DNA from: Luteimicrobium sp049844995
GTDB lineage: Bacteria > Actinomycetota > Actinomycetes > Actinomycetales > Cellulomonadaceae
NCBI RefSeq assembly: GCF_049844995.1
Contig: NZ_JBNCMC010000003.1
Location: 186,001 to 250,000, forward strand
Length of the DNA: 64,000 bases
Reading direction: 5' to 3'
Part shown: positions 32,337 to 40,925 of the stretch, piece after piece
Numbering within the stretch: the first letter of the stretch is position 1
Layout: each line of letters begins with the position of its first letter
The notes under the pieces: model-generated
Told to the model about the DNA's origin: nothing
The model's input: the letters and a program-made list of their open reading frames with translations, nothing else
The model's database searches: none
Translations under genes and position numbers: made by a program

Positions 32337-33593
32337 ATGACCCCCGAGACGAGCCCCGGCGCACACCACGACTGGTCCGGTGCGGGCTTCGCGACCCGCG
32401 CCATCCATGCGGGCCAGGACCCCGACGCCGCGACGGGCGCGGTCGTCCCGCCCATCTACGCGACGTCGACCTTCAAGCAGGACGGCGTCGGCGGGCTGCG
32501 CGGCGGCTACGAGTACTCGCGCTCCGCGAACCCGACCCGCACCGCGCTCGAGACGGCGCTCGCGGCCGCGGAGGGCGGCACCGCGGGCTTCGCCTTCGCG
32601 TCGGGCCTCGCGGCCGAGGACGCGCTGCTGCGTGCGGCGCTGCGCCCCGGCGACCACGTCGTCATCCCCGACGACGCCTACGGCGGCACGTACCGCCTGG
32701 TCGCGCGGGTGTTCGGCGCGTGGGGGGTCGAGCACACGGCCGCCGACCTCGCCGACCTCGACGCGGTCCGCGCCGCCGTCGTGCCCGGCCGGACGCGGGC
32801 GATCTGGGTCGAGACCCCGACCAACCCGCTCCTCGGGATCAGCGACATCGCAGCTCTCGCGGAGATCGCGCACGCCGCCGACGCGCTGCTCGTCGTCGAC
32901 AACACGTTCGCCACGCCCTACCTGCAGACGCCGCTGGCGCTGGGTGCGGACGTCGTCGTGCACTCGACGACCAAGTACGTGGGCGGGCACAGCGACGTCG
33001 TCGGGGGAGCGCTCGTCGTGGGTCCGCGGGTCTCCCTCGCCGGCGCGGACGGCACGCCGGAGCCGGTCGCGCTCCCCGGCGGCCGCCCCGCCCCCGACGG
33101 TGGCACCTCCCTCGCCGACGCCGTCCGGTTCCACCAGAACGCGTCGGGCGCCGTCGCGGGGCCGTTCGACGCGTGGCTCACGCTCCGCGGCCTCAAGACG
33201 CTCGCCGTGCGGATGGACCGGCACTGCGCGAACGCCGCCGCGGTCGCTGCGTTCCTCGACGAGCACCCGCGCGTCACCGAGGTCCTCTACCCGGGCCTCG
33301 CGTCGCACCCCGGCCACGCGCTCGCCGCGCAGCAGATGCGCGGGTTCGGCGGGATGCTGTCGTTCCGGGTGGGCTCCGAGACCGCGGCGCTCGACGTCGT
33401 CGACCGGACCCGCGTGTTCACGCTCGCCGAGTCCCTGGGCGGCGTCGAGTCCCTCATCGAGCATCCCGGCCGCATGACCCACGCGTCCGTCGCGGGGTCC
33501 GCGCTCGAGGTCCCCGCCGACCTGGTGCGCGTGTCGGTCGGCATCGAGGACGCCGCCGACCTCCTGGCCGACCTCGACCAGGCTCTCGCGTGA
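32337..33593 (+). CDS. metB: Cystathionine gamma-synthase
   Basis: A 418-aa fold-type I PLP enzyme of the Cys/Met metabolism family, joining O-acyl-homoserine and cysteine to cystathionine. Key blocks are GYEYSRSANPTR, AYGGTYRL, WVETPTNPLL and HSTTKYVGGHSD with the PLP lysine at 213. The C-terminal ESLGGVESLIEHPGRMTH is typical of gamma-synthase and lyase. A ~25-residue Pro/Gly-rich loop follows GGALVVG, longer than in most relatives. The start is leaderless (TAGCCT, six bases, ATG). With the upstream beta-synthase it allows transsulfuration in both directions; gamma-lyase activity cannot be excluded. Confidence 0.9.
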   Translation: MTPETSPGAHHDWSGAGFATRAIHAGQDPDAATGAVVPPIYATSTFKQDGVGGLRGGYEYSRSANPTRTALETALAAAEGGTAGFAFASGLAAEDALLRAALRPGDHVVIPDDAYGGTYRLVARVFGAWGVEHTAADLADLDAVRAAVVPGRTRAIWVETPTNPLLGISDIAALAEIAHAADALLVVDNTFATPYLQTPLALGADVVVHSTTKYVGGHSDVVGGALVVGPRVSLAGADGTPEPVALPGGRPAPDGGTSLADAVRFHQNASGAVAGPFDAWLTLRGLKTLAVRMDRHCANAAAVAAFLDEHPRVTEVLYPGLASHPGHALAAQQMRGFGGMLSFRVGSETAALDVVDRTRVFTLAESLGGVESLIEHPGRMTHASVAGSALEVPADLVRVSVGIEDAADLLADLDQALA

Positions 33594-34153
33594 CCGGCCC
33601 GTCCCCGGACGTGTCAGAACCTGGTGCGGCTCGAGGCTCACGAGGTTCTGACACGTTGCCGAGCGTCGCCGTGGAGTACTGCACGCAGTGCCGGTGGATG
33701 CTGCGCGCGTCGTGGGTCGCGCAGGAGCTGCTCACGACGTTCGGCACGCGGCTCGGCGAGGTCGCGCTCGTCCCGGGGACGGGCGGGGTCTTTCGCGTCA
33801 CCGTGCGCCCCGGCGGGTCCGGTCCGGCGCCCCACGACGGCGCGGCCGAGCGCGTGCTCTGGGACCGGGCGGTGGAGGGCGCGTTCCCCGAGCTGCCGCA
33901 GCTCAAGGCCAGGCTGCGCGACGTCGTGGCACCCGATCTCGCGCTGGGTCACACCGACCGCGCGGCTCGCCGAGCGGAGGGCGGGCCGGACGCCTGGCCG
34001 GTGGGACGTCGTCGGGCGGGAAAGGTCAGCTCTCGCCGCGCTGGCGCGCCGCGATCCGCTCCTCCTCCTCGAGGACCTTGCGGTGGGTCTCCCGCTCGGC
34101 CTCGAGCCAGAGCGGCGGGTCGGCGCGCAGCTCGTCGATCTCGGCCGTGGTGA
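33590..34153 (+). CDS. SelT/SelW/SelH (Rdx)-family thioredoxin-like protein
   Basis: The conserved core VEYCTQCRWMLRASWVAQELLTTFG to about LRDVVAPDLALGHTDR (roughly 33671-33960) is a Rdx protein with the redox CxxC motif CTQC. The GTG at 33590 overlaps the metB stop (GTGA); with it, residues ~5-22 come from a TGTCAGAAC palindromic repeat. A later start (TTG 33656 or GTG 33671) is possible. Beyond GHTDR the frame runs another ~60 residues of low-quality Arg-rich sequence, overlapping the convergent DUF5997 gene by 128 bp. Relatives end near GHxDR, so the true 3' end may be disturbed by a frameshift or by loss of the original stop. Confidence 0.75.
   Translation: MTGPSPDVSEPGAARGSRGSDTLPSVAVEYCTQCRWMLRASWVAQELLTTFGTRLGEVALVPGTGGVFRVTVRPGGSGPAPHDGAAERVLWDRAVEGAFPELPQLKARLRDVVAPDLALGHTDRAARRAEGGPDAWPVGRRRAGKVSSRRAGAPRSAPPPRGPCGGSPARPRARAAGRRAARRSRPW
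33605..33660. repeat. TGTCAGAAC palindromic repeat, copy C
   Basis: Arms TGTCAGAACCT and AGGTTCTGACA enclose a GGTGCGGCTCGAGGCTCACG centre. The left flank CCGGACGTGTCAGAACCTGG is identical to copy A inside the hydrolase pseudogene, and both are read as SPDVSEPG in the host frame. It lies at the metB/SelW-like junction. Confidence 0.8.
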
Positions 34154-34418
34154 GCGGCTCGGTGATCCCGGCGCGCGTGAGGCCGGCGATCGACACCCCG
34201 AGCCGGCCGGCGACGACGGGCCGCGGGTGCGGGCCCTCGCGGCGCAGCGCCTCGAGCCACGCGGGCGGGTTCTTCTCGAGCTCGGCGAGCTCGTCGCGGG
34301 TGACCGCGCCGTCCCGGAACTCCTCGGGCGCCGCGGGCAGGTAGATCCCCAGCTTCTTGGCCGCGGTCGCGGGCTTCATGCGGTGGGGCGACGGGCGCGC
34401 GGCGGGGCTGGAGCTCAT
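34026..34418 (-). CDS. DUF5997-family protein
   Basis: A 130-aa protein with the DUF5997 pattern: MKPATAAKKLGIYLPAAPEEFRDG, then LEKNPPAWLEALRREGPHPRPVVAGRLGVSIAGLTRAGI and an EADPPLWLEAER-like repeat near the end. The two similar NPPAWLEA and DPPLWLEA segments suggest an internal duplication. The function is unknown. The start is leaderless (TACGCT, six bases, ATG). It is divergent from a LysR-substrate-domain protein, an arrangement I associate with this family in actinobacteria. Confidence 0.85.
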   Translation of the reverse strand: MSSSPAARPSPHRMKPATAAKKLGIYLPAAPEEFRDGAVTRDELAELEKNPPAWLEALRREGPHPRPVVAGRLGVSIAGLTRAGITEPLTTAEIDELRADPPLWLEAERETHRKVLEEEERIAARQRGES

Positions 34419-34520
34419 GGGCTCAGCGTAGGCGGTCCGGGCGCGTCGGGTGGTGGTGTGCCGGAGGTCTCGGTGCGCCGAGCATGCGGTTCGCGTCGCG
34501 CCGGTCGCTAGCCTGGTCAC

Positions 34521-35363
34521 GTGGACGAGACGGACGACGTGACGGCGCAGGACGGCAGCCCCGCCGACGACGGCCCCGAGAAAGCCGGCCCCGCCGACGG
34601 GCCGGGACTGACGTTCCGCCTCGGCTACGTCCCGGGCGCGACGCCCGGCAAGTGGGCGCGGACCTGGGCCGAGCGCCGGCCCGACCTTCCCCTCGACCTC
34701 GTCCCCGTCCCCGCGGGGGACGCCGCCGACCTGCTGCGCGGCGGCGCCGTCGACGCCGCCCTGATCCGCCTGCCCGCGGAGCGCGACGGCCTCCACGTGA
34801 TCGCGCTGTACGAGGAGGCGGCGGTCGTCGTCGTGCCGAAGGAGCACCTGCTCGCGGCGCTCGAGGAGTCCGAGCACGTCGCGCTCGCCGACCTGGCCGA
34901 CGAGGTCCTGCTGCAGCCCGCCGACGACCCCCTCGCCTGGCCGGACGGTGGCCCCCCCGGGGTCCGCCCGGTCGAGCAGCCGCAGACGACGGGCCTCGCC
35001 GTCGAGCTCGTCGCCGCGGGGATCGGGGTGCTCGTGGTGCCGCAGTCCCTCGCCCGCCTGCACCACCGCAAGGACCTCACGTACCGCCTGCTCGACGACG
35101 CCCCGTCCGCCCCGGTCGCCCTCGCCTGGCCGGTGGACGCCACGACCGACGACGTCGACGACCTCGTCGGCATCGTCCGCGGGCGCACCGCCAACTCGTC
35201 GCGCGGGCGCCGGTCGGAGCCCGAGGAGCCGGCGCCGAAGGCACGGGCGGCGTCGTCGGCGAAGGCCCGGCCCGCCGCGGGCGGGTCGGCCCGCGGCGCG
35301 GCCCGGGGCAAGGGCGCCAGGCCCGGCCGGCGTCCCGGCGGCTCGCGGCACCGGCCGCGCTGA
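34521..35363 (+). CDS. LysR substrate-binding-domain protein lacking an HTH
   Basis: A 280-aa protein. Residues ~30-215 form a LysR-type effector domain (LTFRLGYVPGATPGKWARTWAERRPDLPLDLVPV, then HVIALYEEAAVVVVPKEH and GLAVELVAAGIGVLVVPQSLA), but there is no N-terminal winged helix; the N-terminus is an acidic ~28-residue tail. The last ~60 residues are disordered and very basic (Arg/Lys/Ala/Pro), which could bind nucleic acid. The leaderless GTG start has TAGCCT six bases upstream. It is divergent from the DUF5997 gene. The role is unknown; ligand sensing is inferred. Confidence 0.8.
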   Translation: MDETDDVTAQDGSPADDGPEKAGPADGPGLTFRLGYVPGATPGKWARTWAERRPDLPLDLVPVPAGDAADLLRGGAVDAALIRLPAERDGLHVIALYEEAAVVVVPKEHLLAALEESEHVALADLADEVLLQPADDPLAWPDGGPPGVRPVEQPQTTGLAVELVAAGIGVLVVPQSLARLHHRKDLTYRLLDDAPSAPVALAWPVDATTDDVDDLVGIVRGRTANSSRGRRSEPEEPAPKARAASSAKARPAAGGSARGAARGKGARPGRRPGGSRHRPR

Positions 35364-35420
35364 GCGACGCGCCGCCGGAAGACCGCGCCACGCGGCCGGG
35401 GTGCGGGGCAGAGTGGGGGC

Positions 35421-36194
35421 ATGGGACGCCGTGACGCGTACCGCGCCGACCTGACCGCGCTGCTCCTCCTCGACGACGCCTCGGACGACGCCGTCGGCGT
35501 CGCGCTGCGGTCCTACCTCGCCGAACGTTCAGGGCTGCCGGGTCCGCGGGCCAACCTCGAGCTCGTGGCCGCGTGCGCGGACGTGGCCCCCGAGCCCCTC
35601 GTCCGCGCCCTCGCCCGGTCCGACGACGAGTACGAGCGCGTGTGCGGCGTCGTCGGGCTGGGTCGCCTGCTCGCCGCGGCCGACGACGGCGGCCGCGAGG
35701 CCCGGGCGCTCGCGGACGAGCTGCGGTCGGCCGCGGCCTCCGAGGGCTGGCGGGAGCGCGAGGGCGTGGCCATGGCCCTCCAGCGGCTGGGCGACGCGGA
35801 GCCCGCGCGTCTGCGACGGCTCGCCGTCGCGTGGGCGGCCGGGCCGGAACCGCTCGTGGCGCGGGCCGCCGTCGCGGGGATCTGCGAGCCGCGGCTGCTG
35901 CGCGACCCGGACACCGCGCGGGCAGCGATCGAGGCGTGCCGGGCGGCGACCGCGGCGCTGGCCGCGGCGCCCGCCGTCGAGCGGCGAGAGGCCCCGGTCC
36001 GCACGTTGCGCAAGGCGCTCGGGTACTGCTGGAGCGTGGCCGTCGCCGGGGCCCCCGAGGCGGGCCTGCCGGCGTTCGAGGACGTCGGGGCGCTCGCGGC
36101 GGACGACCGCGACCTCGACTGGGTCGTGCGCTCCAACCTGCGCCGGGCGCGGCTGCAGCGGGTGCTGGTCGCGGCGGGCCGCGCGATCGAGTGA
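35421..36194 (+). CDS. HEAT-repeat-like hypothetical protein
   Basis: No named family recognised. The 257-aa soluble protein is almost wholly helical with repeats resembling HEAT units (VRALARSDDEYERVCGVVGLGRLLAAA, REGVAMALQRLGDAEPARL, LVARAAVAGICEPRLL). A scaffold or protein-binding role is inferred only. It follows the LysR-domain gene by 57 bp and precedes the Abhydrolase_9-type gene by 98 bp. Confidence 0.65.
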   Translation: MGRRDAYRADLTALLLLDDASDDAVGVALRSYLAERSGLPGPRANLELVAACADVAPEPLVRALARSDDEYERVCGVVGLGRLLAAADDGGREARALADELRSAAASEGWREREGVAMALQRLGDAEPARLRRLAVAWAAGPEPLVARAAVAGICEPRLLRDPDTARAAIEACRAATAALAAAPAVERREAPVRTLRKALGYCWSVAVAGAPEAGLPAFEDVGALAADDRDLDWVVRSNLRRARLQRVLVAAGRAIE

Positions 36195-36292
36195 CCCGCG
36201 CGTCGCCGTCGGCGGGCGAGCACGGCCGGCGTGGTACGTTCCGCGCGGCGACGCGCACGTCGCCGCACCCCAGGACTCCGGCGGAGGTTGCC

Positions 36293-38014
36293 GTGGCGCT
36301 CGCACGACGTGTCCGCGCGTGGGCACGCGCGTACCCGGCGCGTCTCGGCACGGCGGCGAGCGCCGTCGCCCTCGTCTTCGCGTGCGTCTCGCTGACGCCG
36401 ACCCTCATCCCGCGCGGCTGGGCCGTGCAGGGGGCGCTCACGGGTCTCGCGGCGGTGTCCGGGTACGGGGTCGGCGCCGTCCTGGGCTGGCTGGTCCGCT
36501 CGTTCGACCTGCGCGACCGGCTCGCGCCCGTGCGCCGGCCGGTGCGGCGCGTGGTCGCGGTCGTGGCGCCGGTCGCGGTCGTGGTGTCGGTCGTCCTGGG
36601 GGCGCGCTGGGACCAGGACGTCCGGGCGGCTCTCACGATGCCGGCGTCGTCGGGGTGGGGCTCCTGGGCCTATGTGCTCGTGCCGCCGGTCGCGGTCGTC
36701 GTCGCGGTGCCGGTGCTCGCCTTCGCGCGGTGGCTGCGCGGGGTGTCCCGACGGCTCGCGCGGCTGGTGGGACGCGTGGTGCCGGCGTCGATCGCGCGCG
36801 CGGTCTCGGTCCTCGTGGTCGCGGTGCTCGCGTGGGGCGCGTTCTCGGGCGTCATCTGGGATGGCGTGCTGAGCGCGCTGAACGCGTCGTTCGCGGCCGT
36901 CAACGCGTCGTACGACGAGGGCGTCGACCGGCCGACGGCGGCGGAGCGGTCGGGCTCGCCCGACTCGCTGGAGTCGTGGGACCACCTGGGGCGCGAGGGC
37001 AGGCGGTTCGTCACGGGCGGCCCGACGACGGCGGAGCTCGCCGACCTCGAGGCGGCGCTGCCCTCGGGGACAGGCGTCCCCGCGGCCGAGGTGCGGCAGC
37101 CGATCCGCGTCTACGCGGGCCAGGAGGACGACGTCGAGGCGACGGCGGCGCGCGTGGTCGCCGAGCTCGACCGCACCCACGCGTGGGACCGGGACTACCT
37201 GCTCGTCGTCACGACGACCGGCTCCGGCTGGGTCGACTGGAGCATGGCCGACACGTTCGAGCTGCTGCACGGCGGCGACACCGCGATCGCGACCATGCAG
37301 TACTCGAACCTCCCGAGCTGGCTGAGCTTCATCGGCGACCGCGAGCACCCGGCCCACGCCGGTCTCGCCCTGTTCGACGCGGTCTACGCGCGCTGGTCGC
37401 AGCTCCCCGCGGACCATCGCCCGAAGCTCGAGGTGTCGGGCATCTCGCTCGGCTCGTTCGGCATGCAGGCGGCCTTCAGCAGTCCGCACGACGTCGCGAG
37501 CCGCACCGACGGCGCCCTGTTCGTCGGCACGCCGAGCTTCACCCCGATGTGGAGCACGGTGACCGACGACCGGGACGCGGGCACCCCGGAGGTCGCGCCC
37601 GTCGTCGACGGCGGCGCTCAGGTCCGGTTCCTCACCGGACCGCCCGGCAGCACCGGCGACCCGCTGCTGCTGCCCGCCACCTGGCGCCAGCCCCGGGTGG
37701 TGTACGCGCAGCACCCGTCCGACGGCGTGACATGGTGGTCGCCCGAGACCATCTGGGACCCACCGGACTGGCTCTCCGAGCCGCGCGGGCGCGGGGTCGT
37801 GGCCGCCATCCGCTGGTTCCCGGTCGTGACGTTCGAGCAGCTCACCGTGGACCTGTTCTTCGCCGCGGGCGCGGACGTGCCCATGGGCTACGGCCACCAC
37901 TTCGAGCTCGAGTACGCGCAGGGCTTCGCGGCGCTCGGCGCGCCCGAGGGCTGGACGGCGGAGGACACCGCCGCCCTGCAGCACGTCGTCGAGCAGCGGG
38001 AGCCGCGCTTCTGA
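36293..38014 (+). CDS. Membrane-anchored alpha/beta-hydrolase (Abhydrolase_9 type)
   Basis: A 573-aa protein. The first ~190 residues carry four hydrophobic segments (starting SAVALVFACVSLTPTLIPRGWAVQGALTG, typical of the Abhydrolase_9 N-domain). The rest is the alpha/beta-hydrolase domain with the nucleophile elbow GISLGSF and surrounding WVDWSMADTFELLHGGDTAIATMQYS and VGTPSFTPMWS. Family members are uncharacterised actinobacterial membrane esterase-like proteins. The GTG start follows GGAGG. A large hairpin follows the gene. Confidence 0.85.
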   Translation: MALARRVRAWARAYPARLGTAASAVALVFACVSLTPTLIPRGWAVQGALTGLAAVSGYGVGAVLGWLVRSFDLRDRLAPVRRPVRRVVAVVAPVAVVVSVVLGARWDQDVRAALTMPASSGWGSWAYVLVPPVAVVVAVPVLAFARWLRGVSRRLARLVGRVVPASIARAVSVLVVAVLAWGAFSGVIWDGVLSALNASFAAVNASYDEGVDRPTAAERSGSPDSLESWDHLGREGRRFVTGGPTTAELADLEAALPSGTGVPAAEVRQPIRVYAGQEDDVEATAARVVAELDRTHAWDRDYLLVVTTTGSGWVDWSMADTFELLHGGDTAIATMQYSNLPSWLSFIGDREHPAHAGLALFDAVYARWSQLPADHRPKLEVSGISLGSFGMQAAFSSPHDVASRTDGALFVGTPSFTPMWSTVTDDRDAGTPEVAPVVDGGAQVRFLTGPPGSTGDPLLLPATWRQPRVVYAQHPSDGVTWWSPETIWDPPDWLSEPRGRGVVAAIRWFPVVTFEQLTVDLFFAAGADVPMGYGHHFELEYAQGFAALGAPEGWTAEDTAALQHVVEQREPRF

Positions 38015-38054
38015 CCCGCCCGACGCCCGCATGCTCGGCATGCTGGTCGCCCCC

Positions 38055-38129
38055 GCGCCGAGTACGAGGGTTCTCGTCGAGATCGAGGGTTTTCGGCTCG
38101 TGTTCGGCGAGAAACCTCGTACTCGGCGC
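38055..38129. terminator. Large stem-loop after the Abhydrolase_9 gene
   Basis: A 22-bp stem (38055-38076 GCGCCGAGTACGAGGGTTCTCG-like arm against 38108-38129) has a single mismatch and a 31-base loop. It begins 41 bases after the stop. The remainder to 38325 holds no gene that I can see. It may be a terminator or a mobile palindromic repeat. Confidence 0.65.
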
Positions 38130-38325
38130 ATGTGCCGCCCGCCTGCGGGGGTGACGGGAAGCCGGCGGCCTGCGGAGGTGGGACCGCCTGCCCCAGCCAC
38201 GGCGCCCGACGTTGCCGGCGGCGAAGGTGGACGACGGCGAAGGGTGGGTCACCCCGCAACCGGGACGCCGCGGCGCAGGTTCCGGCTGCCCGTGCGGGCG
38301 CTTCCGTGGGCCGTAGGGTGATCCA

Positions 38326-39549
38326 GTGAGCGCCACCTCTGCCCCTCTGCCTGGCCCCGACGCCTCGTCGCCCGTGCCGCCGTCGGTCCGCTCGGCCGCC
38401 TCCTGGTCGTGGCGGCTCCTCGCGATCGCGGGGGCACTCGTCGTCATCGGGTACCTGGCGGTCGTCTTCAAGGTCATCGTCGTGCCGGTCGCGATCGCGC
38501 TCATGCTCACGGTGCTCCTCACGCCCGTGGTGCGGTTCTGCGAGACCCGCCTCCACTTCTCCCGTGCGCTCGCGTGCGCCGCCGCGCTCGTGGGGCTGAT
38601 CGTCGTGGTGCTCGCACTCGTCGCGGCGGCCGGGGGCTCCATCGCGTCCGGCTTCGCCGACCTCAAGGACCAGGCGCAGGCGGGCTTCGACGAGTTCATG
38701 GACTGGCTCCGGACGGGCCCGCTGAACCTCGACTCCGCTGACATCACCCGGTACGCCGACACCCTGACCAAGTCGCTGTCGTCCAACACGAGCACCTGGG
38801 TCTCGGGCGCGCTCGGCGCCGCGGTGACCGTGGGGCACGTCGCCGCCGGCACGCTCATCGCGCTCTTCTGCACCTTCTTCTTCCTGCACGACGGCCGGAC
38901 CATCTGGGGCTGGGTCGTCGGCCTCCTGCCGCTCGGGGTCCGCGACCGGGTGCACCAGGCCGGACGCCGCGGCCTCGTCACCCTGTCCGCCTACACGCGC
39001 ACGCAGATCCTCGTGGCGCTCGTGGACGCCGTCGGGATCGGACTCGGGGCGGCGATCCTGGGGGTTCCGCTGGCGCTGCCGCTCGCGATCCTCGTCTTCG
39101 TCGGGTCGTTCGTGCCGATCGTCGGCGCGGTCGTCACGGGTGCGGTGGCGGTGGCGGTCGCGCTGGTCGCGAAGAGCTGGGTGATCGCGCTGATCATGCT
39201 GGGCGTCGTCCTGCTCGTGCAGCAGATCGAGGGGCACGTGCTCCAGCCGTTCCTCATGGGGCACGCCGTGTCGCTGCACCCGGTGGCGGTACTGCTGTCG
39301 GTCGCGGCGGCGTCGTTCGTGGGCGGCATCGTGGGGGCGCTGTTCGCGGTGCCGCTCGTCGCCGTGCTCAACACCGTGACGCTCTACCTGCACGGGCACG
39401 ACAAGTTCCCGGAGCTCGGGACCGACGACCACCTCACCATCCGGGGGCACGACACCTCGGACGACGGGCCCGCCGGCCTGGTCCCGCCCATGGTCGCGCG
39501 CGCCGAGCGGGACCTCCCGGGCGCCGAGGACGGGACGACGGCGTCGTGA
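38326..39549 (+). CDS. AI-2E family transporter
   Basis: A 407-aa membrane protein of the AI-2 exporter (TqsA/PerM) family with about eight membrane segments. FFFLHDGRTIWGWVVGLLP, VGSFVPIVGAVVTGAVAV and QQIEGHVLQPFLMGHAVSLHPVAVLL are family signatures. Members export autoinducer-2 or act as Na+/H+ antiporters; the substrate is not predictable. The leaderless GTG start has TAGGGT six bases upstream. Its stop overlaps the start of the threonine ammonia-lyase gene by 4 bp. Confidence 0.9.
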   Translation: MSATSAPLPGPDASSPVPPSVRSAASWSWRLLAIAGALVVIGYLAVVFKVIVVPVAIALMLTVLLTPVVRFCETRLHFSRALACAAALVGLIVVVLALVAAAGGSIASGFADLKDQAQAGFDEFMDWLRTGPLNLDSADITRYADTLTKSLSSNTSTWVSGALGAAVTVGHVAAGTLIALFCTFFFLHDGRTIWGWVVGLLPLGVRDRVHQAGRRGLVTLSAYTRTQILVALVDAVGIGLGAAILGVPLALPLAILVFVGSFVPIVGAVVTGAVAVAVALVAKSWVIALIMLGVVLLVQQIEGHVLQPFLMGHAVSLHPVAVLLSVAAASFVGGIVGALFAVPLVAVLNTVTLYLHGHDKFPELGTDDHLTIRGHDTSDDGPAGLVPPMVARAERDLPGAEDGTTAS

Positions 39550-40790
39550 CCGCCGCCGTACCCGGCCCGGCCCCCGTGACCCTCGCGGAGGTGCGGGCCG
39601 CCGCGGAGCTGCTCGACGGCGTCGTGCGGCGGACCCCCGTCCTCGCCTCGCGCGCCCTGTCCGACGCCGCCGGGACGCCGGTGCTTCTCAAGGCGGAGAA
39701 CCTGCAGCGCGCCGGGTCGTTCAAGGTCCGCGGCGCGTACGTGCGCATGGCGCGGCTCTCCGAGGAGGAGAAGTCGCGGGGCGTCGTCGCGGCGAGCGCG
39801 GGCAACCACGCGCAGGGCGTGGCGCTCGCGGCCCGCCTGCTCGGGCTGCGGGCCGTGGTCTACATGCCCGTCGACGCCGCTCTGCCCAAGATCGCGGCCA
39901 CGCGCGACTACGGCGCCGAGGTCCGCCTCGTGGGGGCGTCCGTCGACGAGGCGCTCCTGGAGGCCCGGGCGGAGTCCGAGCGGACGGGTGCGGTGCTCAT
40001 CCACCCGTTCGACCACGCCGACGTCGTCGCCGGGCAGGGCACGCTCGCGCTCGAGCTGCTCGAGCAGGTGCCGGACGTGCGCACGGTCCTCGTGCCCGCG
40101 GGCGGCGGCGGGCTCGTGGCGGGGATAGCGACGGTGCTGGCCGAGCTGGCGCCCCAGGTCCGGGTCGTCGCGGTCCAGACGCAGCGGGTGCCCGGCTTCG
40201 CAGAGTCGCTGCGCGCGGGCCACCCGGTCGCGGTACCCGTGAAGCCGACGATGGCCGACGGCATCGCCGTCGGGCGCCCGGGCGACGTCCCGTTCGCGGT
40301 GCTGCAGCGCCTCGGCGTCGAGGTGCGGGAGGTCTCGGAGGAGGACCTGTCCCACGCGCTGCTGCTGGTCGCGGAGCGGTCGAAGCTCGTCGTCGAGCCC
40401 GCGGGTGCGGCCGGCGTCGCGGCGCTGCTCGCGGCGCCCGGGCACGGCGACGAGGTGCCGTTCGAGGGGCCCGTGGTCGCGGTGCTGTCCGGCGGGAACA
40501 TCGACCCGCTGGTGCTGCTCCGGGTGATCCGGCACGGCATGGTCGCCGCCGGGCGCTACCTGAAGATGCGGGTCATGCTCGACGACCGTCCCGGCGCCCT
40601 CGCGCACCTGCTCGGCGAGCTCGCCGGCCTGGGCGGGAACATCATGCACATCGACCACACCCGGACCGACGTCGGACTCGGGCTCAACGACGTGTGGGTG
40701 CCCATGCAGATCGAGACCAAGGGCCCCGAGCACTGCGACGCCCTGGTGTCGCGGCTGCGGGAGGTCGGCTACCGGGTGGTCCGGGACTGA
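39546..40790 (+). CDS. ilvA: Threonine ammonia-lyase with C-terminal ACT domain
   Basis: A 414-aa fold-type II PLP enzyme deaminating threonine to 2-oxobutanoate. The PLP lysine lies in RAGSFKVRGA (Lys60). ASAGNHAQGVA, GGGGLVAGIA and AVLSGGNIDP are family blocks. One ACT-like domain (residues ~335-414, LKMRVMLDDRPGALAHLLGELAGLGGNIMHIDH) suggests effector control. The single short ACT domain resembles the catabolic type more than the biosynthetic double-ACT form, so whether it serves isoleucine synthesis or threonine breakdown is open. It is coupled to the AI-2E transporter gene. Confidence 0.88.
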   Translation: MTAAVPGPAPVTLAEVRAAAELLDGVVRRTPVLASRALSDAAGTPVLLKAENLQRAGSFKVRGAYVRMARLSEEEKSRGVVAASAGNHAQGVALAARLLGLRAVVYMPVDAALPKIAATRDYGAEVRLVGASVDEALLEARAESERTGAVLIHPFDHADVVAGQGTLALELLEQVPDVRTVLVPAGGGGLVAGIATVLAELAPQVRVVAVQTQRVPGFAESLRAGHPVAVPVKPTMADGIAVGRPGDVPFAVLQRLGVEVREVSEEDLSHALLLVAERSKLVVEPAGAAGVAALLAAPGHGDEVPFEGPVVAVLSGGNIDPLVLLRVIRHGMVAAGRYLKMRVMLDDRPGALAHLLGELAGLGGNIMHIDHTRTDVGLGLNDVWVPMQIETKGPEHCDALVSRLREVGYRVVRD

Positions 40791-40817
40791 TCCCGCCAGC
40801 TTCGCGAGCACGGGATC
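40789..40817 (+). terminator. Hairpin after ilvA
   Basis: GATCCCG (40789-40795, overlapping the stop) pairs with CGGGATC (40811-40817) across a 15-base loop. A moderate hairpin, with further GC-rich dyads following to 40925 before the convergent MarR gene. Confidence 0.5.
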
Positions 40818-40925
40818 GTGGCTCGTCGAGGACGGGGTGCGCGTCCGTCAGCGCGAGCTGACGGGCGCCGAGCCCGTGTTCGGCGCCGGGGCTGTGGCGC
40901 CAGGCGGTGGGGCCGGGGCGGGCCG

